The notes under the pieces: model-generated
Seen by the model: only the letters and a program-made list of their open reading frames with translations
Told to the model about the DNA's origin: nothing
Database searches by the model: none
Part shown: positions 24,269 to 35,923 of the stretch, piece after piece
Numbering within the stretch: position 1 is the stretch's first letter
Layout of the letters: every line of letters begins with the position of its first letter
Assembly: GCF_014805625.2 (NCBI RefSeq)
Contig: NW_024003416.1
Location: 731,948 to 795,947 of the forward strand
Source of the DNA: Glossina fuscipes
Lineage: Eukaryota; Arthropoda; Insecta; Diptera; Glossinidae
Reading direction: 5' to 3'
DNA length: 64,000 nucleotides
Made by a program: the position numbers and the translations under genes

Positions 24269-24310
24269 CATCTGGTGGATAGACTAAATTTCATAAGAAG
24301 GTGTGTGCTC
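24269..24310 (-). CDS. candidate exon 1 (42 bases) carrying the start codon
   Basis: A strong minus-strand acceptor (TTTCTGTTTACCATTACAG) leads into 42 bases that end CCACCAGATG, followed by the consensus donor GTGAGT. The final three bases are an ATG that joins in frame to the phase-0 exon at 19,625. The same frame carries a TAG five codons upstream of the ATG, so this ATG is the first possible start in the frame. The rest of the exon would be 5' untranslated, with further untranslated exons and the promoter upstream. Alternatively the 42 bases could be a coding cassette in another frame (phase 2 to 2), which would not fit the downstream exons. Confidence 0.45.
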
Positions 24311-27300
24311 CTGTAATGGTAAACAGAAATACTTTTTGAAGAAATTGAAAAAGGTTTTATGAACTTATTGCAAATATAAAAAATACAATTAATTTTTCTT
24401 TCCTTTGTCGTATTGTTCTTAGTGTGCAAAAACAATTAACAAAATTTCTAAAACCTTCATACGTTCTTTGTTTGCATTAGAACATATTTTGTAAGCAAAT
24501 TGAAGTACCTTCAAATCTGTCGTGATATTATATATATTTTTCTATCTTCTGATGTTACAATGGCCTTAACGTAAACACCTTCAAACTGATCTTACGTTTG
24601 GAATATGAAACTATAATGGACACATACACTTAAACAAAAGAGGTCGCTATGTCCTCAAGCCAACAGACGCGTCAAGTATGCGTACACGCTATTAAAGCTT
24701 TTATTGGCTTTTGTTGATATTACAAAAGGATTCGGTGTTGGGTGTAGTATAACACAACCTATATATATGTATACATGTATAAGGGAAATGGGTACACATA
24801 TGAATGTATGTGAATATATGTCATATATGTATATGATATGTCTTACCTTAAAAATTGAGAGAAAGAGGAAGCAATAACAACAGCATCAACAGAAATTTAA
24901 AAATAACAATACTATTTGAAAAAAGCGAAGCCACTGACATATAACTGCTAAATAACGGTTAAAATAATATGGTAAAGGTATAAAAAATATTCTAAAAGGA
25001 ACGTAATGTTTTTATAACACAACTTGTACACTCGCCTCATAAGAAAACGACGACTTAATTTGCATGGATCTGTCATAATCCTACACCTACACTTATATTC
25101 CGTTATGTATATTACATATTATATTATTATATTATATATATTATATATATTTCATATTACGCATTATACGTTATGTATTATATAATACATATTATGAATT
25201 GTAGATTATATATTGTACGCATTATATGTTATGTATTATATGATACATATTATGTATCGTACATTATATATTTTAATATAATTTGGTAACCGATTTTCTG
25301 TAGGAAAATTCTAAGCATGGGTGATATGTCTCTAAATGCTCACACAACAGTCCGGGAATTAAAAAAATTAAATAAATCGCGTTAGAACTGATAAAATCAC
25401 TCAACGGAACCAAAAAAATTATCAGCATCGAAGTATAATGCGTTTAATATGCGCCAAAACAACATAAATTTTTTAGCTGGTTTACATAGTTTTAAACAAA
25501 AGTTATATTACGAAGAGTAAACGCATACTTTTTCCTCCGTTTAAAAAGGAAAACAATCTCAGCGCTCTAAACATTTGTTTTTGAAAACCTACTCTTCAGT
25601 TAATTAGCGTTTAATGAGTTTATGTAGTCAATACGTTGTAAGTAGGGAAGAATAAAAAACAAATGGAAATTGAAATCGCAATAAAAAAAGGAACAGTACA
25701 GTCGAGTTGGTCCAGAAAGGCTAATATCCAGCGTTGTTTTTTTTTCTTTAGATTGGAAAAACTTTTAATAAGTTTTCCACGTGTTATGAATATTTTTATA
25801 ATTGTGTCTGGACGGTTGACGACCTACATGATTTTTATAATTCTGGTAATAATGAGTATATAAAATTCTTTTAAACAAAGCTTTGAAGTAATCGTTTAAT
25901 CATTTTAGCATACAAACAGCTAAGTATCCCTAAGCCGACTTCACCTTTGCGTTAACCAAGCACCCCTATCACTACGCGATACGTGTATATTTGCTAGGTC
26001 TAACATATCTTCTAAGATCTGTATCAGAAATGAAAAATGCGAACAATTAATGTGCGTGAAATATGTTGCATATTCAAAGAAAATATTAATCTGGGAGGTA
26101 TATCAGTGAAATAAAAGCAAAACACTTTTTTGTAATTTAAAAAGCATGTTTATGCACAAATCTGCATAGTTTTTTAAAAGTGAATCTTTGCAGAGTTATT
26201 TAAATTGTTCCTTTAAATTTTGCGTCGGAGAAGAAATTGAAAGATTCGTTTTTATTTCGCACAAGATGCGAACAATGCGCGGATATAGCCAATGGCATAA
26301 ACAGGAACAAATGCGGCTTAACCACGATCAAAATGCAAATTAATGGTTAATAAAATGGTGTAGTTAATGTAATACCCGGCGATGATTTTAACAAATGAGA
26401 ATAAATAAACGATGATTGTTATTGTTTCACTGATTTTTTTTTTTTTTCATTATCAAGTTCTAATAAAATGTGTCTAATTCTTTGTTTTACTAAGTTATTT
26501 CAGTTTTTAGCATTCGCACATAGAGTTGTAGTTATGCACTACGTTCACGTTAATTGCCAGTCTTAATAGTTCAATAATTTACTACTAGTTCAAACGTTTG
26601 TGCTTGACAATATTTAAATTAACTCGTTTGTTTAAACAGATACAGATTTTTTCAACAACGCTTTGTATTGGTTACATTCCTACAAGACAACCTCTACATG
26701 AAGTTCCAATTTAGCTACGTATAAGAGAGAGCAGTACAGCTATACATATTGAATATTCTCATTGGTGGCCAATGGTTTATATAATGTTATAAACAGTTAG
26801 AGCAAGGGTGAAATTAGGTTTGTGGGCTCTTCATAATAAATTTTTTTATTAGTTATTTACACCTATATTTGCCATAACTAATTTTATGTATTGTAAGCTG
26901 CTCTTTGTTTTTTTTTTAATTAATCGCGCAAAAAGTTGTGTGGCTTGTACGAACATCTTTGGTTCTACGATTCTCAAAGTTTTTCTTGCTCTTAAAGCTG
27001 CAGCTTATACATTACAAATACGCCAAACAGTACAATATAACTTTCCTTTTAAGATTCGAACATTTCTCGAATCAAAAGTTCTCGTGTCCCATTTGTATGT
27101 GAGACTTTTGTTCATGCTAGCAGTTGCATGTTAACAATAAAAATAGGTTTCAAGTTAAATTTGCGTCATCGACCTCAAATTTTCAGGTTCATGGCCGAGT
27201 GAAAATGCAGAGAAGATTCGGATTCCAAAATCATAAGAGACTATATCATGTCTACATACCTTTTTCTTCCAAACATACTTCAAAAGCGAGCGAATAGCAT

Positions 27301-30040
27301 TCATTTCTGTTGTAAATTGCTGAAATATTTGCCACAATTGGAACACATTGATAAAAATGAACTTTATTTAAAATTAACTTTAATAACACTAACTGTTATG
27401 CATAGGTTTGAGAAAGTCAACGACAATTTAATTCACTACCCATTCGTATCTCTGATTATATTTGATTTTATGATTCAAAAGATTATTTGATATTTTTTTG
27501 CCAAAGAAGAACTTCCGAAGAAGAAGAGTTGTTTTTAATTAATCCTTAAAGACAAACAATACAGATTAGTTTTTTTTATATCTACATAAATGAATTGTCT
27601 TATGGTCGTATAGTACGCATTCGCGGCACTCTGTCGTGAACGTCTGAAGGGTCGTTCAAAATACGTCGCTACTTTATTCCTATTGCCTTTACCTATTGCC
27701 TGTAAGATTTTATTTAACTGAATAATAACTAGAGTAGGTGAATTTGGACGTACCTTTTTTATATTTCTTTATTTCTAGTTTGTGTACGCGAACTTTTTTT
27801 GGTAATTTTGTTTATTGGTCGTATAGTCTAAACGGCCTTCCTTTAAATAAATAATATTAGAGTAAATTATTTTAAAACAGATACTCATCTACTGAAAGCT
27901 TTTATGTATTGTTCTAGGAAAGAGCTAAGGGAAACAAACTCTGCAGCAACGCTGGACTTAATTGTAAATAATCTTATTTTTCTACAAACGGCTAAAAACA
28001 GTTCATCAATTTAGATTCGAAAATTTGTTGAAACGTTTTCAAAAACTTTTTTTTTATTTCCGTCTGAGCCTATATTATATACAAATTCCGATATTAGTAA
28101 CTTCTCCGTCAACCAAATTCATCAGATTAATCACCAACTCGACTGCGGTTAGTTTCGACCGTCTTGTAAACGGAGCAAGTAAAATCGGAATCTTTAGACA
28201 ATCAGAAGAGAAGAGTTAGACAATTCATCTGAACATGCTGCATGTATTTTACATATGTACTTTAAATACGCAAAAATCAAAGTTAGTCTTGAGCAACATG
28301 AAGAAGTTTACGACCTTAACCTTAATTATGTGTTATGGAAACTAATTTGGGTATGAAACCAAGAAGTGACTTAAAATGACGATCACAATGCGTGATTAAC
28401 TGGTAGCTGTGTGTCAAAATATAGATAACATTTTTTTATTCTTCACTAGAAGATAGTTTTCGATACTCGGAAAGTGGGTCAAGTTTACGGTGAACTTAGT
28501 ACTTTCTAAAACTTACTCATCTTGAATCAATCTTTGAAGATTTTTCCGATTGCATATAAGTAATAAGATTGAAATCGATTGCCTATATTATATAAACAAA
28601 GGTGTGCGTAGAAGAATTATTCATATCGTAAGACAATGTAAATATGGAGTGCATGAAAGCTGCCATTCAAAATACTAGCAGCAGATTAACAGACGAACTA
28701 GCTCGACTCCTAATTCAGTGAGGTATATGCTGTACCATTCTTGGTGAAGTCATAAAAGTACTTTAATATCAACCTTTAATTATCGATCAGAAATAATTCG
28801 AATTTAAAAGATATGAATAAAAGAATTTTGCATCAGATGTATTACATTGGTATACGCCACGGAAAGGTATTTTTTCAAGTGAAACAAAGATATTTTTATT
28901 GTTTCCTTATAATAATTTGCAAATGGTAACGTACACTTGCCATATCCATTTGAGCTTAACCGAAGGGAATGAAAGAAAGTTTAAATAACCCGAGAACTAT
29001 AGGCAACTCAGCAATTATTCCATTCTTCTATTCTATTCTGTATATGTATCTAATTGTCCAAAAGTCACAGTAAGTAATGTTTGCTGCATTTATCGGTTCT
29101 GTTCCTCTGTAAAACATCGTTTATTATACTTAACTTAACATGGTTCCATGACGGAAAGAGAGATCTGTATGCAACAGCAACCCAACCATAATTGTATGTT
29201 TTCACACGATATATATCATCGCATTAATAAAAAACTAGACGATGCCCCATGCAGCGTTAGAACTTCTTGCATGCAAGCGTTAAAGTTGGCTTTTCTTATT
29301 TATGTATGTACTTGCGATCGGTAAATTTGCTGATCGTGACAAAAGACTTTTTTTCCTCAGTCAACTTTCTTATACACACATAAACTCATTCACATAAAAC
29401 AATTTTTTTTTTACATATATAGTATTTGTTTTTAATATTTTACGCTAATAATGGTCACATGCTGATTTTAAAAAGTCCACCGTCACATGCACACTGATTT
29501 GAAACAAAAGCGAACAATGAAAAGAAAAGTAAGAAGTTTGAAATTTCACAACATTTGAAAGCTGGAGAAACAAAAGTACAAATAAGTATGCACTTACAGC
29601 AGTATAATATTATATTGATTTTAGATGATAGAAATTTTATTGTTTTTAATGTGTTTGAAGTTTCATTTTTAAAATCTTTAGGAAGTATTAATATATATAT
29701 CACTTCAGATGAAATTCTAAGGGAAGATGTTACCTGTATTTCCTTTCAGCTAAATGTTTCTGCTCATCATTATCATGTTCAATGTTATGATGCGAAAACG
29801 ATTAAGCAATTTGTAATACGAACTCTTCGTCTTATACACAACCACTCATCATTTATGTCATTCGCATTAACGCATTATGCATGCATTAACTCATGTAATC
29901 ATCTTTGATATAGCCATTACATTTCCAGCCTGACACAAAAGTCTGCTGCTAGGAATGATTATGTTTCAATGTTAAATTCATAGAATTGTCCGAAAAGCAC
30001 ATCTATAGTTTTATTCCGGTATGTTCAATAATTCAAACTG
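24311..30040. other. AT-rich stretch without a supported gene
   Basis: It holds an AT-rich tandem duplication (25,100-25,275) and scattered short frames. The ORF pair at 29,455-29,908 on opposite strands has no family motif. A 60-base minus-strand block at 27,319-27,260 is bounded by AG and GTATGT and is open in two frames; that is not enough to call it. Confidence 0.45.
25105..25275. repeat. AT-rich direct duplication with internal palindromes
   Basis: A 58-base unit beginning ACGCATTATA at 25,159 is repeated at 25,217 with few changes. The first copy contains the perfect 18-base palindrome ATGTATTATATAATACAT. The flanks are further TATTATA runs. Confidence 0.8.
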
Positions 30041-30229
30041 TTATTCACACTAGGTTGGTTTTTTTAAAGATAGGTTAGTAAAAAGTGGAGAGGTTCGTTA
30101 ATTTTGTAGTAAAGGTCGTCTGAGAGGCAAAATTATTAGGGCATGATGAAAGTGTTTGGATACAATGCTTCTTCCCATACTACGGTAGCTAAAATTAATC
30201 ATCGGCCGAATAGCTGACGATGAAGGAAA

Positions 30230-30640
30230 TAGCATAGGAATCCCACGCGGTGGAGTACGTAGAATCTGAAGCAATGTGTTAGGTGCAAGAAAGCTATTAA
30301 AAAAAACACAACTTCGCGCACGGCTTTCTAAAGAGCAAGTAAATTGCTTTGCAAAAAATAAATTTTATTTTACTCGTTGTTTGGTAAGTGTGCATGAAAC
30401 TTGGGACTACTCTTAGCAAAAGATCCCAGAGAGTACTGAGTCTCGTTCTTTAGTTCTTACAAAACCAAAGTGGTCAAATCCATCTATGAAGTTTATGGCA
30501 TAAGTTTTTTGCGGCGGAAAACGCATCTTTTTAATAGGTGGCCACATAACAACGTGCTTTTTTGCTACCTCTTTAATCAGCTGAATGAAAAAATTTTTGA
30601 GGTAAGACCGATTTTTCAAAAGAAAGAAATCATTTCTTAG
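30230..30640 (+). pseudogene. mariner-family transposase relic (copy 3, highly decayed)
   Basis: Joined plus-strand fragments keep the order of a mariner transposase middle section. GIPRGGVRRI and LGARKL resemble the second helix-turn-helix region. RLSKEQVNCFAKN resembles the RLLTxEQKxxR linker. TRCLVSVHETWDYS resembles the FVTVDETWxxxYxP segment with the first catalytic Asp replaced by His. KWSNPSMKFMA and VFCGG resemble the KxKSAGKVMAxVFWD strand. Stops and shifts occur throughout and the C-terminal part is not visible. The call rests on weak but collinear matches. Confidence 0.5.
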
Positions 30641-32929
30641 CAGAATAACGATCTTTCCTCAATGAGGAAATTGGAGAAATTAAAATTGGAAACGGTGAAT
30701 ATTCATCCTACTCGGTAGACCTGAGCACTTTTAATGACGAAGCAAAAGCAGTTTATTTTTTTATATATAGTCGACGAATATGTTGGCTGACTAAGTTTAG
30801 CGATAACTAGCTAGCTAAATCTGCAATAGTGCCTATAACATACATATGAACATTTTTTCGACCTTTAGTTTCTGATGAACTGGTACTAATATCGTGATCA
30901 AATATTACATATAAAGTCATTATTATTTTGAAATAAAAACCGAATACCCGTTAATGTGAGAAAAGTCTGGCGGGAGCCAAATCTACGAGTACAGAAACAA
31001 AAAGATCGTACTTACGGGGTAAGTAATATTTCAATATAACAACAATATCTCAGCATGGCAAACGATTAACGCTTGAAACACACTTAAAAAGTTGCCGCCC
31101 CTTTTCTTAAAACGTCGTTCTACTTCTGCTCTGCTCTTATCCTCTATTGCGCCTGACTTTATAGTTGTTATTTCCTTCTGCACAAAATTGAACGATTCAT
31201 ATAAAATATACGAATTTGAACATGTAGAAAACCAACAATTTTAATTTAGTTTAGCATAAGATCAACAATATGTGAGATCAAAATTGATGACAATAAAAAA
31301 CAAAGAATATGCTTTTGTTACCTCGGTCTCTCTTCAATAGGTATGTAAACTACAATATTTCATTAAAATTTAAGCTTTGCTTTAAACGCAATTGACAGTG
31401 TTCCGATATAATTTATTTTTAGCTACAAGGAGAGCTATATACACATGCCGACAAATGCATATGTCAGCTACCCGCTGTTACGCTTATATCAAAGAAAATA
31501 AACTATTAAATTATTATAAGCAGTTAGCAGTACAGTACGCGCGCCCTCTTTCCATAAATTCAAATAACACTTATAATATATTTAAAACAAAAAGTTATGG
31601 AATGAGAAGAGAAGATAAGCGTTAAAATATATTTTGCACATGCACATTCATATATGTATCTTTGTTTGCATTGCGGCATGAGGCATGTTTATTCAGTTAT
31701 TTCGAGCCATTAGAAATTTAATTGGGCAAAACTGATATGTAATTCCTCGATGATAAATCGCAAGCAATAGCAGCTGTCCAAGCACGAAGTCTCTCATAGC
31801 TTTGCACCACCCACAGCGACTTATGCTGACGGACTGTTTAACAATTAAACCAATTCATAAATGAATGAATCACCCAACACAAACTAAAAGCATGAGTTTA
31901 TCGACTAGCATAATTTCAGTAGCAAAGACTTTTAGGATGTGGGAGCAGCTTACTTTCGCCTGCTCAATTGCTCTCTTTTTCACTCGCTTTCCGCCACCAA
32001 TCGTCAGCGTACATTGTTGTTAAAGCAGCCACCGTAATCATTGTAAATGTACGCAACAACAACCAACGGTAAGACAAACTAATAGATATGTAGCAAAGCT
32101 ACATCAAAATAAGAAACATATACATACATAAACAAACATTTAATTCAATTTTATTTTATTTTTTTATTATATATATTTATTATGCTCCGTTAACAAACAT
32201 TTTGAAGGATGTAGTATTGATGAAATAAGAAATAAACGGCTATATTTACTTTATGAAATCCTAACCAGGTAAATATAAAAAGTTTTCAAACTTTTTAATT
32301 GTTTAATTGTGAAATAATTAGTAAGACTGTTAAGAAACTTGGAAGCTAAACACTCATAGCAGTACAGATATATTTTATAGTTGCATTAAAATTGAAACGG
32401 CTATCTGTAATTGTTCATGAGAACACATATATTTGATATTATGATATTATGCTTTTAAAAAATTATTGGATGCCTACGCTTGCTTTAGTTTTCGTAGTTT
32501 CGAATTATTAGTAATTATTAAAATTTATCTTCGAAATATCGTAAAACCAATTATGCTTAATTTTAGCATCCAGATTTAACATGAGAGCGTTTTGCAGCCG
32601 CAAAAATGAAAATAGGAAGCTAAAATTTGATTGACTAAAACAAAATGCCCAAGATTTGTGCAAAAATATTTAGAAAGCAGGAAAGCTTAACAGACAGTTA
32701 CAAGTTTGACTTATTTTTATGGTGCGTTACAGATATTTGTAATAAACAGAAAGAGTCGTCCGAAACTCCAGAAAGTACATGTGTTCTTTTTATGCAACCG
32801 CGCGAATGGGCATACCAGGGATAAATTCCCAGCGCAGTAGATTATACCTTTACTACAATTAGAGCAGCCATCCATCAGTAAAGGCATAACACTTACCGAT
32901 CGAGCATATACTTTTTAGGCTGCGGCTAT

Positions 32930-33545
32930 ACTTTGACCGTTTTTCTCGACTTATTTCTCTCAGACCATCTCGTGGTTTCTACGCGTTCATGGTACACGTC
33001 CTTACTGACCCTAAAAATTGAAAAGGGATTTGACGGAAGGCTTACCCTTTGGCCTATTACTAATAATGACAAAAGGGATTTGCCGGAAGGCTTTTCTACC
33101 GTTTTTGTTCACTTTACACTTTTTAAATTATATATCCACGGATGCCTGCGGGTAATGGTGGTAATTGATCAACTGCGCTTGTGGAAGCCTTTATGGTGGA
33201 AGCAAGCGCATTTTTCTTTCCCTTTGCATAAAGTTGATCAATTTGTGAGCCCTGACTGCTTGGGTGCGGCCCTCCGGGGAGAACTCGTGGTGGTTGTGGT
33301 TTTCACCCGTTCCATGCCAAAGTGGAACAAATCGAGTATAGGCCTCAACACTGATCAAAGTGGGTTTATTAATCCATACACAATAAACAATCTGGACTCT
33401 GGTGCTGTTTAGGCCCCTAATTTATAGGGATTGTCTAACTCGTCAGCGGGCGTGGGTTACGCTGAATAACCCCCGTCGCGTGGGCCACCGTGAGGTTAAG
33501 CCTTACAGGCGTTACAGGCTGGAACTCACGTTAAACCCATGCTGC
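32930..33545. repeat. less AT-rich block, probably part of an unidentified repetitive element
   Basis: This block has noticeably more G and C than its surroundings and ends abruptly in a TA run at 33,562. It carries a 159-codon plus-strand frame (32,933-33,412) that is open by composition but has no motif I recognise. A near-identical pair of AAAGGGATTTGMCGGAAGGC strings lies 48 bases apart (33,022 and 33,070). The sharp compositional edges and the internal duplication suggest transposon-derived sequence rather than a gene. A perfect GTAAGT donor on the minus strand at 32,892 is not matched by a convincing exon. Confidence 0.4.
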
Positions 33546-34127
33546 AACTTCTGACCCTAAATATATATATATATATATTTAATTCACTTAAAAAGAGAAC
33601 ATGATTTAGTCATGTCTGTCGGTCTGTTACTCTGTTCTCTCTCAGTTACTTCAAATCAAGACAGCAAACTCAAAATTATGCCTCGAAGAATAAACTTGGT
33701 CTACCGATTGTTACTCTTGTCAGGATAAATGCGAAAACTATGTAAATAATTCTATAGACTGATGCTTATGAATTACTTTTTATTTTACTACCAATTATTT
33801 TAAATCAATCTTTATACTCATTAGAGTAGGATTGCTATAATGTTATAGAAATCATACTCTTTTCGCGCATCATTTTTAATGCAAGTTTCTCGTCAACTGG
33901 GCAATGCCCTTAAAACAAGATTTTTTAGTAGAGCAAATGAGCATCAATAGAAGGTGTTTTTAATTTTTTTTTTTTTAAGTCAACAGCTTCACTTACTTTA
34001 AAGCTGTTTTATCTTGTAATCGAACGCCCGCTTTGGATATTAAGTGCACTTATGTGTCGAAGAGCAATTGCGATGGTATGGTTTTTTGCTAACAAAGTAA
34101 ATCTTTCCGCATTAGCAGCCTATTAAG

Positions 34128-34295
34128 CAAAGGAGTGCGACTAAGTAGTCAATGATGGCGAGTTCAACTCTCAAGAAAAGTGGATTGTTAATACGGGCGA
34201 GCTTATGATCTAAATAAGCCGGTCGCCTTTAAATCCATACTATCTACGTTTATTTACAAAATATATAAACAATAATAATAAATAAATCGATCAAA
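34128..34295 (+). mobile_element. SINE-like element, degenerate tRNA head
   Basis: GACTAAGTAGTCAATGAT followed by GGCGAGTTCAACTCTCAAG aligns with the tRNA-like head of the copy at 57.69-57.84 kb; the B-box-like core is damaged here. The body then reads AAGCCGGTCGCCTTTAAATCC and ends in an AATAATAATAAATAAAT tail. A body fragment of the same kind lies at 48,905-49,000. RNA-polymerase-III origin is inferred from the B-box of the better copy. Confidence 0.5.
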
Positions 34296-34339
34296 TTTAT
34301 AGTTTACTTTTTAGATCACTAAAGGGTATTGTTAGGAAA

Positions 34340-34770
34340 AATTAACACGCCATGTTGTGATATCCACCATATTTAATTTAGAAGAAACGCATTTTTCGGC
34401 AGATAAGATACCTTTATTTGAGGAATGTATAAAATAATTTTAAACATTCTGTCTTCTTGACCATATGATAAATAAACATGGAACATCAAAAAAGTGGGGA
34501 ATAAAAATTTAATGACTTATAACTTTGAGTGGACATGGCCAGATTTTTCTATTTTTGCACATAAATAGCAAAGTTTTCCGTAAAGTATATGTAAAAGTGG
34601 AAGCGCAGTTTACGCATAAGTGGGGGCGTGTGCTCTGACCAATTTGCGAGCAGAAACTTCCAACGTTGTTACCAAATTTGAAGTCGATATCTTCATTTTT
34701 GTGAGCAGGAGAGTGTAAGCAACACACACCACACGGACATATGCAGAGAACTGGAGAGTTCTAATCAATG
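34340..34770 (+). repeat. dispersed repeat R, copy 1
   Basis: The 31 bases at 34,670-34,700 are identical to 44,177-44,207, and the surrounding 400 bp align with 43,790-44,310. Marker strings are GAGTGGACATGGCC, AATTTGAAGTCGATATC, CAGGAGAGTGT and CACCACACGGACAT. Other, more divergent copies are at 38.8, 39.2, 52.4, 58.1 and 63.7 kb. No coding capacity is evident. Confidence 0.75.
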
Positions 34771-34889
34771 GATTTAAGTTCTAGATCGATGAGTCAAAGT
34801 TTCCAACATTATGAGTAAATATGCACCTAACCAAATGAATTTAATAAGTATAGCATCAACAACTTATTTACTATTATATATTTGTAAAA

Positions 34890-35640
34890 TATCGAAAATG
34901 AATGACCAAATGCGTTGAGCAAGCACGAATTCGAAGTGCTCAACACGATGGAAGATTTCGAATCTTGGATAGATCAAAATTTTAAAAAGTCTCAAAATGA
35001 TATTTGAGCAAAATAATGCATGCGACAATAAGCTGCACGAAGTGGCTGAAAGAAATTTGAGAGAAATTGACTAAGTTAACGGAAAAAATGAACGGAAACC
35101 ATTTTTTTTTTGACGTCGCGCTGATTCCTGTAATAAAACTAGAAGATCCTTTGATACTTGAGCCTAAGAGTAAGCAGAAAAGTGAAATAACGAAAGCGGA
35201 TCCCAACAAAAACGTTGAGCCCAAAAAGTTAAAAATCTCTAATGTTCGCTGCAGAAACGATGGTGTCGTAGTACTTGATTGATGGTGAGAGAAAGAGCGC
35301 GAAAGTTATGAAATCATTGTTTCGACAAAGCTCAATGCCCGATTCCCTTTAATGACTGTGAGCTTCAGCTATTCTAGTGATGAAATTCTAAATAAATTAT
35401 TTTGTAAGAATCCGATTCTGAATGATACCTATACTCGTAAAGTCGTATATGGTATCTACTAATAGAAAAAGCCATTACAATACAGTTTTAGTAATTGAGT
35501 GTGAATCTTTCTCTAAGGTTCTGGCGGAGGATAGTTCGTGCGTTGGGTGGGAGAAGTGCAGTGTTTGTAACGTGAGTGGTGTGCTACAAGTGCAGAAATT
35601 ATCAATTTCGATTTATTTATTTCGTTACTACCAAGCTTAA
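34890..35640 (+). pseudogene. LINE ORF1 (gag-like) relic
   Basis: Plus-strand frames give the order expected for the gag-like ORF1 of fly Jockey/LOA/I-type LINEs. A charged, helix-like stretch lies at 34,980-35,080. A Lys/Pro-rich linker ends in KKLKISNVRCRNDGVVVL (about 35,225-35,276). Next comes a KNPILNDTYTRKVVYG region, then SHYNTVLVIECES and VGWEKCSVCN (about 35,472-35,570). In a shifted frame at 35,598 comes CYKCRNYQF, where the CCHC zinc knuckle begins; the knuckle's His is replaced by Gln. One TGA near 35,281 and a frameshift near 35,590 break it. No ORF2 follows; the assembly gap lies 180 bp downstream. Confidence 0.6.
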
Positions 35641-35803
35641 AGAAGTCAAATTCTTACGTAGTTACACAGTTTAATATTTGACAATGTGTGAGTGGTTTCA
35701 CATTTAAATTATACTTAGGTCATTAAACTCCTAAACCTTATAACAATCTCGTTTGTTAACAACGTTGTGACCTCACGTTAGCGTTGGGTGACACGCGGCG
35801 GAA

Positions 35804-35923
35804 GGGGGGGGGGGGGGGGGGGGNNNNNNNNNNNNNNNNNNNNNNNNNNNNNNNNNNNNNNNNNNNNNNNNNNNNNNNNNNNNNNNNNNNNNNNNNNNNN
35901 NNNNNNNNNNNNNNNNNNNNNNN
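35804..35923. other. G homopolymer and 100-N assembly gap
   Basis: Twenty G (35,804-35,823) run into exactly 100 N (35,824-35,923), and the sequence resumes with GGGCGG. The round number suggests a gap of unknown real size at a homopolymer that stopped the assembly. The 89-residue frame spanning it is not real. Confidence 0.98.

Noticed and set aside
29455..29908. 117-codon ORF and its opposite-strand partner
   Set aside because: Overlapping open frames on both strands with no family signature; expected by chance at this AT content.
30945..31020. Tc1-like transposase fragment (VWREPNLR reading before GTAAGT)
   Set aside because: Only about 20 residues resemble the family and no flanking segments agree.
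31319..31350. Recursive splice site (TCTCTCTTCAATAG/GTATGT) on the plus strand
   Set aside because: It resembles a ratchet point, but no plus-strand gene with exons on both sides is supported.
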